64,000 bases of DNA. Origin: Artocarpus heterophyllus. Its lineage: Eukaryota > Streptophyta > Magnoliopsida > Rosales > Moraceae. Position 1 is the stretch's first letter; each line of letters begins with the position of its first letter. Below are positions 47,550 to 59,799 of this stretch, one piece after another. The notes beneath the pieces are model-generated. The model made no database searches. It had not been told where the DNA came from and saw only the letters and a list, made by a program, of their open reading frames with translations. The DNA is taken from assembly GCA_025403435.1 (NCBI GenBank), contig CM046343.1:29061742-29125741 (forward strand), given 5' to 3'. The position numbers and the translations under genes are program-made.

Positions 47550-47710
47550 GGGTGTTTGGCAGTGGTGGGAACCACTCAGTTCTCACCATAATCTTAGTTA
47601 TGAATAGTATAAAGCTCTCACATGCTACATTAACAATAAAAATATGCTACAGTGTAAAACTCTCACATGCTACAGTAAAAAATGGTTTCCACCCACTAGT
47701 TCCCACACCC
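47550..47710. mobile_element. hAT-like MITE, copy 2 (inverted relative to 43034-43207)
   Basis: 161 bp from GGGTGTTTGGCAGTGGTGGG to CTAGTTCCCACACCC. Its reverse complement follows copy 1 base for base with small changes. It sits 55 bp after the end of the minisatellite. Confidence 0.75.
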
Positions 47711-48764
47711 TAGAAGTTTTTGCTCTCAATTTTTGATAAGATATTGCTTAATTTTGTATGATATACTATAAATTACATATTTTAAAACTATATAACATTA
47801 TTTATTAAGTTTCAATATAAATATATTATTTTGTTATTTTTCTCGTAATAATATAGCATCAGTACAAAAAAATACTCTATTTTTAACATAAAAAATTATT
47901 CTATTAGTTAAATACAATTTTTTTTTACAGTCAAATCACTCTATAATTATCCTTTCAAAAGGAAAAAAAAAATCACTCTATAATTATTGAGTAATGAGTT
48001 AACAAGAAAAACTAGACTAACGGTTAAAGGACTCATTTCACCGGTGTGACAAACAGAATTCTCTCCATTTTTTCTCTAAAAAAAAATCCGCCATAAAATA
48101 AAAATAATTAAAATTTAAAATAATAGTAAAAAAAATAAAAAGCAACGAATTAAAAAAACAAAAAAAATTTCTGAAAGACGCACAACACAAGCAAGCACCA
48201 CACTTTTCAGTCTTGTGACTTTTCCTCCTCCTCTTTCCTTCTAAACACCCACATCGAGGCAATTTCAAGTTGTAATTTGTTATTTTTTATTTTTTTGTTT
48301 TTTCCTTTGGGGGTTTAAAGCAAGTTTTCGTTTTGTTAACATTCTTTGCCTCCACAAGTGGGTTGTGTCAAGGGAAATACAGAGAGAGAAAAAAAGAGAA
48401 GCAGATACTAGAGAGAGATAGAGAGAGAGGATTTGGGAAAGTGGAAATCCCTATGCGGAGAGTGGATTTCTGGGTCTTCACCAAAGTTTCACGGTGACCC
48501 AGTTGAGCAAAGAAAAGAAAAAAAAGAAAAAACCTATCTTTCTTTGATTTGTTTGTTAGTTTCTGAATTGGGATTATCATTTGTGTTACCGTTTGCGATT
48601 TTTGTTCAAATCATTATTGGGTTTCGTTTTATAGATTCTCGGTCTCGCGAAATTTATGATTTTGTGATTATTAATTATTTTTTTTCCTGATATTTTTGGG
48701 TCAGGATCTCCGATCTCATGGGATAGGAGCAAATTAATTTGCAAAAAAACTTGAAAAAAAAAAG
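47711..48764 (+). promoter_or_regulatory. Promoter region and 5' UTR of the WD40 gene
   Basis: AT-rich promoter without an evident TATA box, then a GA-rich stretch at 48381-48430 and a leader running to the ATG at 48765. Several short upstream frames exist in the leader, the longest (48433-48690) being in a different context from the main start. Exact transcription start not resolvable. Confidence 0.4.
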
Positions 48765-51700
48765 ATGGGTAGTCTCATTTTCAGTGATGAGAGAGAGGAT
48801 CAGTTTTATGATGCTCGTGATGACCTTTCTTCTGTGTGGGATTTGGATTCTGATTGCTCCGAGGACAGTAAATCTAGTGTTTTGTGTAGATTAAGGTACG
48901 AGGTTTGGGCTGAGAAACTGGGCGGCGTTATGGAGCGTCGTATGAAGTTCTTGAGATGGATGGGTTTGGATTTGGATCACGGTTTTATTGCAAATGAGGA
49001 TAAAAGAAGAGGACTCTCTGGTGATGAAATTGAATTGGATGTTGATAGAGTTAGGCAAAGAAGTGGGGCTGTTCTCAGAACTTCGGTTTTCAAAGAAGGC
49101 TTCTCGTTTACCGAGTCTAGCAGCGTGTCTTGCTTGTCGACTGGGGCTTCGGATTCTACGAGGAACGGTGCTTTGCAAGAGAATTTCTTCTGTAAAGCTG
49201 GGAATTTGAATGACGAACAGGGGTATGCAAAGGAGGAATTTGGCCAAGGTGATATGGTTGGCAGGTTATGCGTAGTAGCCCGTTCAGAGCAATTGGGTCT
49301 TTCAGAGGAGTTTCGGAGAGACCACGGGCCATCTTTTTCGGTTGAGGATGCTAGGCATTTTGTTGATGTCAAGAAGAAAGCTAAGAGGGGTGGTTGGCTG
49401 AGAAGATTAGGTATTGGGATGTGCGTCGTTGATACGAATGGAGACTCTGCTCTTAGTCCCGGTGTTGTTCAGGGGACAACAGGTGCAGGGTTGCAGAGGG
49501 TTCAGGTCTATTCGTATAGAAAGTGTATCAAGGAACTTTCTTCCCTTCATGCTGGACAAGAGTTTAAGGCGCACGAGGGTTCGATACTTAAAATGAAGTT
49601 CAGTCTTGATGGTCATTACTTGGCAAGTGCCGGTGAAGATGGTATTGTGCGCGTGTGGAGGGTGAACGAAGATGAAAGATCAAACAAGTTCGACATTGCC
49701 AGTGATTCTTCTTGCCAGTGTTTCACAATTGATCACTTGTCGAAGCTAGATCCTTTGGTGGTGGATAAAGAGAAACATTGTAAGGCAAACAAGTTTAGGA
49801 GATCGTCTCATTCAGCTTGTGTCATGTTCCCTCCTAAAATGTTCAATATACTGGACAAGCCTCTGCATGAATTCCGAGGACACAGTGGTCAGGTGTTGGA
49901 TCTCTCATGGTCAAGCAAAGGGGTTAGTAACCTCTTGTCATCATAAGAAAGCAATTTTTTTGAGCTGTTTTATCCTAGTTTTACTTGAGGAAGATTCTAG
50001 GAATCTTCTTTTTTTTTTTGGGTTTTGAAATGATTGTGGCAGGCGTCATATTCTAGTTGGTAAACATATTTATGGAAAGTTGTGAATTAAGAATTTAAAA
50101 TTACAAAATTAGTTGTGTAGAACATGTGATCCCTTGCATTAGCATTTCCCTTCACTTGAAAGTTTTTACATTTCCGTAGCTTAAAGATCTTGTTTTGCAC
50201 TTCTTTATTTGTATGCTTGTTTTTTGTTTTTATCAGTTTCCAAACTTTTGATACATATGCCCTTTTTATCTTCTTTATATGTCATGCAGTTTTTGCTCTC
50301 ATCATCAATTGATAAGACGGTTCGTTTGTGGCAAGTGGGATGCGATAGATGCCTTAGGGTTTTTTGTCATAATAATTATGGTGAGCTTTTTGCTGCTTTC
50401 TGTAGATCAGCATCGCTTCCATGCGAATCCTTTTTTTTTTCCCTTTAATTTGGTGCAGATTGCTTATTTGTTGATTGTTGTGGTTGATGCAGTCACCTGT
50501 GTTGATTTCAACCCTCTGGACGATAATTATTTCATTAGTGGTTCAATAGATGGAAAAGTTCGAATTTGGGAAGTCTGTCACTGTCGGGTTGTTGATTACA
50601 TTGATATTCGAGAGATAGTTACTGCCGTGTCTTACCGCCCCGATGGAAAGGTCTGTCTAAGGACTTGTTCCTCGGAAGTAATTAGTTAATTGTGATAATT
50701 GCAATCAATTGTACTAATCTTACATCTAACAGTTCTACTAAAATACTTGCAGGGAGGAATTGTAGGCTCCATGACAGGGACCTGTCTATTCTATAATATC
50801 ATAGGTAAAAGCTAAATTCATCTCACTCTTCTTCTGCTTCACTAGAGCTTATATTGGCTTAGCACTAGTAGAAGATTTGGATCTAAGCAAAATTTGAAGT
50901 ATTTTGGTTTGGTTGAGAGAGAGAAATAGTAGAAGAGAGATTGGGGAAAGTGAATTAGTGAGCATGAAGTTACGTATGGTGTGTCTTTAATCTAGAATTA
51001 GACATGTAAAGAAATCCTTGAATTTGTTGGAAGGATTTCATTGAAATGATTTGGTATGTTTTTCCTCCTTTTTCAAGTTCATGTCAACTGTGTTTGTAGA
51101 TGATCGTCTGCAATTGGATGCTCAAATTTGTTTACAAGGAAAAAAGAAGTCAGCAGGCAACAGGATTACAGGATTTCAGGTAGTTGAATCATAAAATCCA
51201 TTTTGTTAAAGTGAGCTTTGCATTTCCGCCTTGTTACTTTACTGCCATACATTCTAACTTTGGAGTTTTCAGTTTACTCCAAGTGACCCAAGTAAGGTCA
51301 TGGTCACCTCTGCAGATTCGTTGGTCCGTATTGTCTGCAGGAACAATGTCATCTGCCAATTTAGAGGTGCGTGGTAATATTATTTGTTGTAACTTGTAAT
51401 TATGAAGTATTGATTCTTTCATCTGCTTTGTTGATAGATAAGTTTCTTTAGTTGCTACCAAGCTTTATGATATCACTTGTGTGGTTTGCTTTTGGGCATG
51501 TGAATGTTCAAGATGATCAAGTCTTTTAAACTCCAATATAAACGAAATCTAATGTTTATCTCTTTTCTTTTCCATGTTTAGGTCTTCGAAACACAGGAAG
51601 CCAGATGTCTGCATCTTTTACCTCAGACGGGAAACACATTGTTTCGGCTGCCGACGATTCCAGTGTCTATATCTGGAACTACACTAACCTGGAGAAGTCT

Positions 51701-52156
51701 TCTTCGCATACAAAGAGCATATGGTCTTCTGAGAGTTTCCTGTCACACAATGCATCAATTGCAATACCTTGGTGTGGTTCGAAAACCTCACCGGACGCAA
51801 TTCCATCTCCTACACTCATTAGGGACACACGGGGAAGCGAGCATTGCCAAAAGCATCCCAATCTCGAGGAGCATCGAGAACAAAAAGTGTCCATCGCTTC
51901 GCCTGATTGTTTCTCCTTGAGCGGGTCTTTGGAGTCCTTGCCGAGGGGAACTGCAACTTGGCCCGAAGAAAAACTTGTCAACTCGAGTCCCATGGCAATT
52001 TCTCCCACAACGATTACCTCCAAGTTCAGGCTCTTGAGGAGTGCTTTGCAGAGTATGTCCGGTTCTCCTCACATGTGGGGTCTTGTTATTGTAACCGCCG
52101 GCTGGGATGGACGGATTAGAACCTTTCTCAATTACGGGCTGCCAATTCGCATCTGA
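48765..52156 (+). CDS. WD40-repeat protein (WDR44-like plant family), seven exons
   Basis: Exons 48765-49922, 50290-50380, 50493-50650, 50753-50804, 51100-51179, 51273-51366 and 51582-52156; all introns are GT-AG and the phases close to a 735-residue protein. The N-terminal 260 residues are acidic and low in repeats ([21 protein letters not shown]), with a basic [14 protein letters not shown] stretch near 205-220. WD blades follow: about 268-305 ([20 protein letters not shown]...VRVWRV), 373-405 (split by intron 1), 417-450 ([15 protein letters not shown]), 460-486, 508-535, 553-580 and, after a Ser-rich insert with SPMAISPTT, a last blade near 710-732 ([14 protein letters not shown]). A seven-blade propeller is therefore likely. 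Such proteins are usually scaffolds; animal WDR44 binds Rab11, but the role in plants is not established from sequence. No truncation seen. Confidence 0.93.
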
Positions 52157-53837
52157 AACCTTTTGGTTTCTCACAACATACTCGGCGCTCATGGTGGGCA
52201 TTTCTCCAACCGCGGCAATTTCACATTGCTGTGAAAAGCAGTTAGTTTAGGATCAAATTGTGCTGTATACAATGCATATATTCCAATGCAATATAGATAT
52301 ATAACAGTCTATTGGGAAATGGGTTTATTGATGACCCTAAAAGGGATTTACCAAGTGTATTTATTTATATAAAAAAAAGGATCCAGTCAAGTCATAGCAG
52401 AAAGCAAAGGTTTGTCTAATTTAGACTGCAGTCCCACACAGAGTCAATTGTGAGTGGCTGGCTGGGGATTGCTATCCTTTGTTTTGTATTGGTTTCCATG
52501 GATAATAATACAGTTCAATCAAACGATTCTTTGATTTGTTACTCAAGGACTGTCGGCCCCATAGATTAGGTGAAGTTGCATGTGGCAATGGTTCCTTTTG
52601 TTTGTAATTTTTATACAAGACTGCAAAGTTTGTGTGCATAATAGGGTTTGTCTGTGGGTCTTTTCCTCGGACCTATATAGAATATACGGGAATGACTATT
52701 TTTCAAATGGAATTTTATATATGGAAGTGTGTTTTTGTTTTTCATATGTGGATTCCATTTGTCTCTTGGCACATGGCATAGTTACAACTTAAGAAATACC
52801 AAACTGTAATGCCGACAATGCAACAATGAGATTGTGTTTTTATGTTTATTGGTTTGAATTATTACGTCCTGTCAGTTTTATGTACTTTTTTATTTTGACA
52901 TGATTTTCATTAAGGTGGTTCCATTTGTACTTTTTTTTAACTCTTCATATCTTTTTAAATACACCTCTTTATAGTTTTGAAATAATTAAATTTAATTGTT
53001 ATACCTTCTTATAATTTTAAAACTGTCCTTATTATTATTACTTTCTTTCACTTTATTTTTCTTTTTACACCCGTCATTTTTTTCATTATTTTAATATTTT
53101 TATTTCTCTGTTTTCCTTTTTTTTGGTTTTTTTGTTGAAGCTTTTTTCATACATAACCAATAAAGTATTTTTGTTTGTAGTCTTTTATCGTATGAGAAAT
53201 CAAATTATGCATTCAAGCGCTATAAAACCAATAAAGTGTGGTTGCCAACTTATAAACGTTGTGGTTGATGTTTGGGTAGGCAATCGCAAGCGCTAATTCA
53301 TTTATGGAGTACGGTAGGAGGCTAGCTCATTCCCAGTCGCTAAGTCATTCATGGAGTACGACACGGGAGAGAATAAGACAGCAAATTATATCAATCAAAT
53401 CGTTAAATATCAACCAAAAAAAACAGCAAATTAATAAAGAATTGACATACCTCTGCCTCATTTCTTTGGAATAATAGCATTTGTTTTTACATGTACGGGT
53501 GTGTGAAAAGAAAAAAGACGTATCGTTTGTTTGTTTGTTTTTTTTTTTTTGTTTTTTTTTTAATTCAAAAAGGATTTACATAAGTAAAAAAGGATTAAAT
53601 ATGTAACTATGTTAATTATAATTGTTCTTTTTTGTCAATTTATTTGATTTTCAGTAATATGCAAATTTATTTTCAAGAAGTGTAAATAGTGTGGGGTGTT
53701 GAATAGAACCACTCTTTTAATTAATTGGGTATTTAACGAACCAGTTTGAATTCAAAAAATAAGTTCAAAATTGTAAAATATGAGAGATTTATAATGTAGA
53801 CAAATCAAATTGATGTGTTAAATAGAAGGTAAATTTA
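52157..53837. other. 3' UTR of the WD40 gene and intergenic DNA
   Basis: The first 400 bp are the likely 3' UTR. At 53291-53368 a 30-bp phrase (CGCTAATTCATTTATGGAGTACG / CGCTAAGTCATTCATGGAGTACG) is tandemly duplicated. Otherwise AT-rich with no gene. Confidence 0.45.
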
Positions 53838-55611
53838 AGGGTTATTAATACCTGTAACCCCTCAACTTTGAGGTATTCTTTACTTTGGCCCTTGTATTTT
53901 AAAAAGCATTATTTTGCCCCTTTAATTTTTAAAATTCCTCACTTTGCCCCTTCCATCCCTTATTTAGTTAAATAAACGGATTTTTTTTACCCATGTGACT
54001 TGTACATGGGTCAATTTAAGGACAAAAGCGAAAATTTAGATCTACAACTTCTTCATCATGTTTAGGGCTTGGGAGATTTTTTGTTAGATTATTTTTATTT
54101 TTATACCTTGCCTTTTAAGGTTATCAATGCTTTATACCTTGTATTTTGAACTTTATCTATTTATACCTTTAAATTTCGAATCTATACACTTACCATTTCT
54201 CGGGTCAACATTTAATTTTAACTACAAAAGGCCTAAACACTGTTAAATTAAAACTGAAAATGCATATAAAAAAATGAGAAAACGCTAATGTTTTTAAAAT
54301 GTGAAGGACATGCAAGTATTTTACACAGTCAAAATCAAACTTTGACATCAAAAAGTTAAGAATTTGATATAAATTTAAATATGAAGGTGTAAAAATGTTA
54401 AAGTTTAAAATATGAAGTATGATTTTTCAATAACCTAAAAATATAGGGTATAAAAATAAAAATAACCTTTTTTTGTTTGAGGCCTTTTTTTTTTTTTTCC
54501 TTTTTGCTAGGAAAAAAAAAAAAACCTTTTAACTTGGAGAAAACGATTCCCTCTTTGAATTTCTTTTGTTATTGTTTCTTTGGCTTTTCTTTTTTCTTAT
54601 TCCAGAGAAAGAGAAAAAGAGATTGAGATCGCAGTGATGACTCCATAAAATTAGAGCTCAACACACTGAAATGCAGGCTTCTCTTCGTTTAGAACTTTGT
54701 GTGTCGACGACCCGGCTGAACTGAGCTCTCTCTCTCTCTCTTTCTCACTCTCTATCCTCATTTTTTTTTCTTGATTGATTTATTTTCTCAATTTTCAATT
54801 ATTATTTTTTTATCTTTTTCCAATTGTGTGGAAAATATTGTGTTTGCCATGAGGATATCTAAGCTCCCTCTTTTGATTAAGGTTGAGGAAAATTGCTCTC
54901 AGAATCGAATCTAAAACCTTAAATTGCCACCATTGAGTACACACATTATATCCCCCAATTGTGGTTTTTTTTAACTCTGTTGTATGTGTTTTTTTTTAAC
55001 TCTTTTGTCTTTTGTTTGATGGGGATGAAGCAATATGAATAGTCCAACAATTGATTTGAGATACAGCTATGTCGAGTGATGCCAATTTATTTGCTTCTGA
55101 ATCTGCTTATGTTTTAAAATGCCAATTCCATTTAAATCAATATATAATGTATTGATGGTGAGTGTTTTCCCTAGGTTAATCATTTTTTTTTTCACAGCAG
55201 AAAAGGAAAAAAAAGTTTCTGTTCCCTGTTTGGTATTGGTCTTGGAGTTTATGAAAATGATTTTGCACATTTTTTGAGGTAAAAATTTTAAAAAGAGTCG
55301 TCGCAATTATCAAAAAATTCATATTTTTTAAAATAAAACAATTTCACTTATTTTTAAAATACTAACAAACAGAATCAGATCTAACCCCTAACATGATGAC
55401 AGAGTTGTAGATCTAAATTTTTTATTTTGCCCTGAAATTGACTGATGTACAAGTCACATGGGTAAAAAAAATCTGTTTATTTTAACCAAAAAAAGGAGAC
55501 GAAAGGAGTAAATTGAGGACTTTTAAAAGTTGAAGGCACAAGATGGTAATTTTAAAGTTTAGAGTAAAATAAGAGATACCTCAAAGTTAGGAAATATTGG
55601 TGTTAATACCT
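53838..55611. mobile_element. Long-TIR (MULE-like) element with a nested MITE
   Basis: Two arms of about 235 bp (53838-54075 and 55375-55611) are inverted copies. Shared phrases are CAACTTTGAGGTAT, ACCCATGTGACTTGTACAT and AAATTTAGATCTACAACT in the left arm, each found reversed in the right arm. Between them are 1.3 kb with no transposase: a nested MITE (54089-54465), a GA/CT-rich patch (54600-54760) with some gene-like composition, and AT-rich sequence. Confidence 0.75.
54089..54465. mobile_element. Nested MITE with 19-bp perfect terminal inverted repeats
   Basis: Begins TTATTTTTATTTTTATACC and ends GGTATAAAAATAAAAATAA, an exact inverse, 377 bp apart. It lies entirely inside the long-TIR element, so it inserted later. 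No ORF. Confidence 0.7.
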
Positions 55612-56299
55612 TATATTTAATATTCAGAAACATGTATTGTTAAGTTCATGTATTCTGTTACTTGTCTTCTATGGTGTATTTGGTTGATTGGAGCAATGTC
55701 ATGTTACAGTATAATGACACTCCCGTGTCCATGTTGCAAAACAGAAGTTTGAAAGAAGGTTTTGAGTGAATTGACCAAGATTTGACAACCGGAAAATCCA
55801 CATCAAATGCTGATTCAGAGTCATAAATAATGCACTCAAAACAACTTGCTGGGCCAATTGACTGAACTGTTTGCCTACAGCAGAAGTGCCCACAAGATTG
55901 CCAATGAAAAGAATAAGAACAGATCATGGCTAGATTTTCATGGAGGGTATAATTTTGCAAAGAAAGCACTGTGAGGTCAAAAAAAGGAAAACCATACATG
56001 TACCAGACAAGGGAATCAACACGTAAGTGTTAAAGTTCTAATTGACACTTCTGTTGCATAGAATGCCAGTTGAACCATATATAACAGTGATTAAAGCTTA
56101 TCAAAATGATGTGACTGCTTGTGACAGCAAGAAATTTTATGTACTTGGTGGTCCATATTTGATATGGGGTTCATAGAAAAACAGATATTCTGTTGAAATA
56201 AGACATTGAGATGTTGAAAGAGGCATAATTATATATGGGTGGGAAGTGGGTCATCCAATAGTGCAAAGGTTATGGTGTAGGAGCTACTAAAAAGGTGCC

Positions 56300-56460
56300 T
56301 GAATAATATGGTTAGAATTATAGTTGTGGTTTAAAATATCGTAACATATAAGAGTTTTATATTATGATAATTTTTTACTTTTTATTGTAGTATATAAAAA
56401 TTTTATACTATTTAATAATCACAACTATAGTTCTAACCAATATTATCAAACAGCATATAA
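56300..56460. repeat. MITE with TAGTTGTGG/CACAACTA-type arms
   Basis: Arms GGTTAGAATTATAGTTGTG and CACAACTATAGTTCTAACC are inverted copies separated by AT-rich DNA with the TAACATATAAGAGTTTTATA core of this family. Confidence 0.6.
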
Positions 56461-57164
56461 GAGTAGCAAAATAATACAATCTAGTTGCAGTCTGACTGGT
56501 TCTGGCTGGGAAGGGTCTGTTAGTAGTTAAGTTAGATAGTGATGCTCAAGAAGGGTTTTTGTTTTTATTTTTTTAAGGGGGTTAGACATTGATGGTACAT
56601 GAGACAACTGGATGAGTCTAAATCAGTCTTCGTTTTCTGGGGTACCAAAAGAATTCGACTGCAACCCACCAGAAAGAGAGTTATTTCATAGAAAGATTTG
56701 CTTCTATTCTTGAGTTTCTTGAAAGTTATTTTTAACCTGCTTGAGTTGTGCTCTTATATTATAGAAAAATAAGTAGTCCTACTGGGACTATTGATTAGTA
56801 CGAGTGGTTAGGAATTAGACGCTCATTACTGAGAGTAATAATATAGCATAAGAAAATCAAACAAATAGGAACAAGCAAGATGTACGGTAATTATTTACGC
56901 TTAATATGAGAGTTATAACTAATTTTAACAATTATACTGATAAAAAAGCACACAAGATTTCAAGGTAGATACATGTCCTGTTTATGCGTAAGGCAATAAT
57001 CATCACGATAGTAACTAAGCTCCACAACGTTAACGTGACTTTCATTGTATAACTATTATAGCATCTGGTGGCACCCATGCATACATACAAAAGAAGAAGC
57101 AGAAGAAGAAGCACCGTGTATAAATCTAGAAACCATCACTTACCCTTTGTAATGAGAATGGCTA

Positions 57165-57267
57165 GGGGCTCCGCAAGCTCCGAGCTGTGCATCTCAAAGA
57201 GCTAGATAGCCCCTTACTTGAGTGGGGCCCACATCCATTAGGTACGATCCTGGGCCCGCGGAGCAAC
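57165..57267. repeat. Compact GC-rich inverted-repeat element
   Basis: GGGGCTCCGC at 57165-57174 is mirrored by GCGGAGC at 57258-57264, and GGGGCCCAC...CTGGGCCC lies near the right end. The GC content stands out from its surroundings. Probably a small non-autonomous element. Confidence 0.45.
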
Positions 57268-57999
57268 AAGTAATGATATACCATGATATATAAACTGGTG
57301 AATATTTTCGTTGATTATGAGATTGGAGAGTTGTGATATTCTTAATTTTTTTAAATAAATGATAATGTTATGCTCTATTAATTAGAGCCCGTTCTGCTCT
57401 TGTGCTTCATCCGTTTGGTAGATCCAGCCAATGTTTGGATCAAATTCTCTTGTAATTAGTGGTTATTTGTGATTATTTTGAGTGTGTATCTTGTTTAATT
57501 TAAAATGAAATTTTATTTTAAAATTAGAGCATGTTCGATCCAGAATACAAACTAAAATTATGGCACTACATAGAACAATGTAATATCCTAAATCATGAGT
57601 TGAGATCGTTAGCAATTATTAATTATTTACTTGTCAAAAATTAATGACAATATAAGTATGGTAGCTTGGATATAAGCACATGCAAGTTCACAAATTTGAG
57701 GCGTTTAGCATTATTTCTCCCTTTCTCTATGCCTCATTTTTTTTTACACCAATAAAATTTATGCATATGGCTATTATGCATCATATGTTATTATAATATA
57801 GCTCATACTCAGAAGCTGAAGAATCTATATAATGGGGATGTATTGGCGAAATGTAAGATTATATACTGACATACATACTCATGTATATTGTACATAGAAC
57901 AATGTCATGTATCGTCTCAGTTGAAGATTCAACAAAGGTTCAAAAATTGTGTCATTTTAGTGATCATTCTCACAGTTAATACTAATACTTGTATGGTGT

Positions 58000-58125
58000 T
58001 TGATAAACTCAATTTCAACTTATCAGTTATAACTTAAACAGTATAAAGCTCGCACATGCTATAGTGTAAAGCTCTTACATGTTACAGTTCTCTCAGTTCT
58101 AACTCATTTTTCAAACATCCTTTTG
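58000..58125. repeat. Diverged hAT-like MITE
   Basis: Contains AGTATAAAGCTCGCACATGC and GTGTAAAGCTCTTACATG, the reverse of the core in 43034-43207, flanked by GGTGTTTGATAAACTC and TTTTTCAAACATCC. Confidence 0.5.
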
Positions 58126-58127
58126 GT

Positions 58128-58333
58128 AAGGGCAGAGCTATTCAAGAACCCGGATGAGCGGCCGCCCTAATTGAATTTTTTTCTTTTCCTTATAATTTTC
58201 TATACAAAATTTTATAAAATTTGTATCTTGCCCCTTTTAAAATTTTAAATCTCTTTATTTACCCTGCATTCTTTGTTTAATCATGTCTATGTCCCTCACG
58301 ACTAATATTTCTAGCTTCACCCTGCTTGACGTC
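58128..58333. repeat. Degenerate small interspersed element, family C copy 4
   Basis: Starts GGGCAGAGCTATTCAAGAAC with GGATGAGCGGCCGCCCTAAT, then CTATACAAAATTTTATAAAA and ends near CTAGCTTCACCCTGC. Orientation as at 41535-41765. Confidence 0.45.
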
Positions 58334-59085
58334 ATTGAGCTTTGTCTCCATAATGCCTAATGTAGGCAACATAATTCTCAACCCATCAAGACTCAAGAGA
58401 TTGAATATAATAGTTGAGAAAACAGAGGAAAAGATGAAACAGGATATTGAAGCTGATTGGACCCACTTCCTTCTGTTTTCTTCTTGGAAGTTTTATTTTT
58501 TTTTTCCTTTTTCTTCTTGGAATATCTGATATGACTTTAGTACTTATTGGGCTCTATATGACCATACTATTTGTTTCTTCAAATACGAAATCCCAAGAAT
58601 ATTGATATCACATCACATCTGTGATGGTATAAAGCTCCCAAAACAGGAAACAAGATTATTGTGCCTCCTGTTTTCTACGGTAAGAAAGTCTCATGTGTGG
58701 TTGAGATCTCAGTAATATCTCTTAGACAATAGGAAGAATCCCTTGTTGTTCACGCGTAGTTTTGCATAAAGGCCTGCGGAGATCATTTGCCTAAGAAAGC
58801 TGTTAACTAGTCCTACCTCTCATTTCAATTGCTGCTCTAACTTTTAAAAACATAACGTCGGTTTGGCATAAAAAAAACACTTTCAACAAGTTAATAGTTT
58901 TTAAATAAAATTTGACTCAAACTATTCATTTAAACTTTGCTCCCAAATATTTTAATAGTCATTGACAAGTTGTAGAGCACTTTATCAAATACCAAGTCCC
59001 CTATACGAAATAATTATAAGATCTCGTTTGGAGTAATTATAAGATAATTAGTGAGTTTATAAGCATTTAAATATCCTCTTTCTAT

Positions 59086-59541
59086 TTAATGGCTCTAACA
59101 ATTGGTATCAGAATCAATCTAGTATGTCATAGGTTTAAATCGAAGTAGTTGCGTTATAGGCTTGATTAAGATGCATTGGTGAACACATCAAAATGTCAAA
59201 AACTAATACTCAAGTGAAGCCAACTGAAGAAGAAAGGGTTACTTTGGATTAGAGTCGATAATGTAGACTACCTTTGGTTTGAGTCTATGTGTGGTAGTTT
59301 ATTATGAACCATTGGGTCGAGTATGGGCTATGGTTTTATGATTGTAACGACGGTTAGGACAACCTGGGGAGGGCTGGTACTTAATTGAGGCGGATCAACA
59401 AAGTCCCCTAGTTGGAAAAATGAGTCGTCATGAACTGTGTTTGCGGAATGTGGATTGAGTTCTAACCAATGAAAATTCATATCCCGAAACCGATTAGACT
59501 TTCTCAGCTGGAAAATTCAAGAAAAACAACAGTAGTTTTGA
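59086..59541 (+). mobile_element. Possible LTR-retrotransposon relic (primer-binding site)
   Basis: TGGTATCAGA at 59103-59112, followed by ATCAATC, resembles an initiator-Met primer site, and the bases just before it (GCTCTAACA) end in CA like an LTR. No matching second LTR and no coding domain are visible. Probably a fragment. Confidence 0.35.
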
Positions 59542-59799
59542 TGCTGTTATAGTAGGTGGGACAGAATTCACTTGTTTGAGTCTGAGTTTGAAGATGGTAA
59601 TAATGGTGGAGAGGATCTGCCTTGTGATGAAGATCATGATTTTGTCAGTAATCATGAGTTCTGTGACAGTGTTTCAGGTCACAGTTGTTCACTAGCAGAA
59701 AATGCTATGCTAGAAAAGATCTATGTGGAGTATCAGCAGCTTCTCAAGGCAGAGGACCACCTTCAATTAGATTCATTTGCTGATTTCTTACTGATATAG
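59542..59799 (+). CDS. Unassigned acidic coding fragment (85 codons, possible terminal exon)
   Basis: An open frame from 59542 (just after a stop) to TAG reads with coding-like composition: FESEFEDGNNGGEDLPC, DEDHDFVSNHEFCDS, then LEKIYVEYQQLLKAEDHLQL. It is acidic and ends in a likely helix. TTG at 59572 is the only start-like codon early on, so if real it is a 3' exon or a stranded gene fragment; an acceptor-like TTATAG precedes it. I do not recognise the family. Confidence 0.35.
   Translation, partial: CCYSRWDRIHLFESEFEDGNNGGEDLPCDEDHDFVSNHEFCDSVSGHSCSLAENAMLEKIYVEYQQLLKAEDHLQLDSFADFLLI

Larger units (their letters stand above)
55612..59085. other. Intergenic DNA with scattered MITE copies
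   Basis: Holds MITEs at 56300-56460 and 58000-58125, a compact inverted repeat at 57165-57267 and a family C copy at 58128-58333. A 113-codon minus-strand frame (55658-55999) has no recognisable features. No gene supported. Confidence 0.45.

Noticed and set aside
48891..49372. Long minus-strand frames opposite WD40 exon 1
   Set aside because: Shadows of the real plus-strand coding exon, which has clear WD40 motifs and consistent splicing.
55658..55999. 113-codon cysteine-containing minus-strand frame
   Set aside because: No recognisable family, no splice or promoter context and neutral composition; too weak to annotate.
57165..57267. tRNA or snoRNA gene at the GC-rich inverted repeat
   Set aside because: No cloverleaf, no A/B box pair in the right spacing and no C/D boxes; the end-to-end inverted symmetry fits a small transposable element better.
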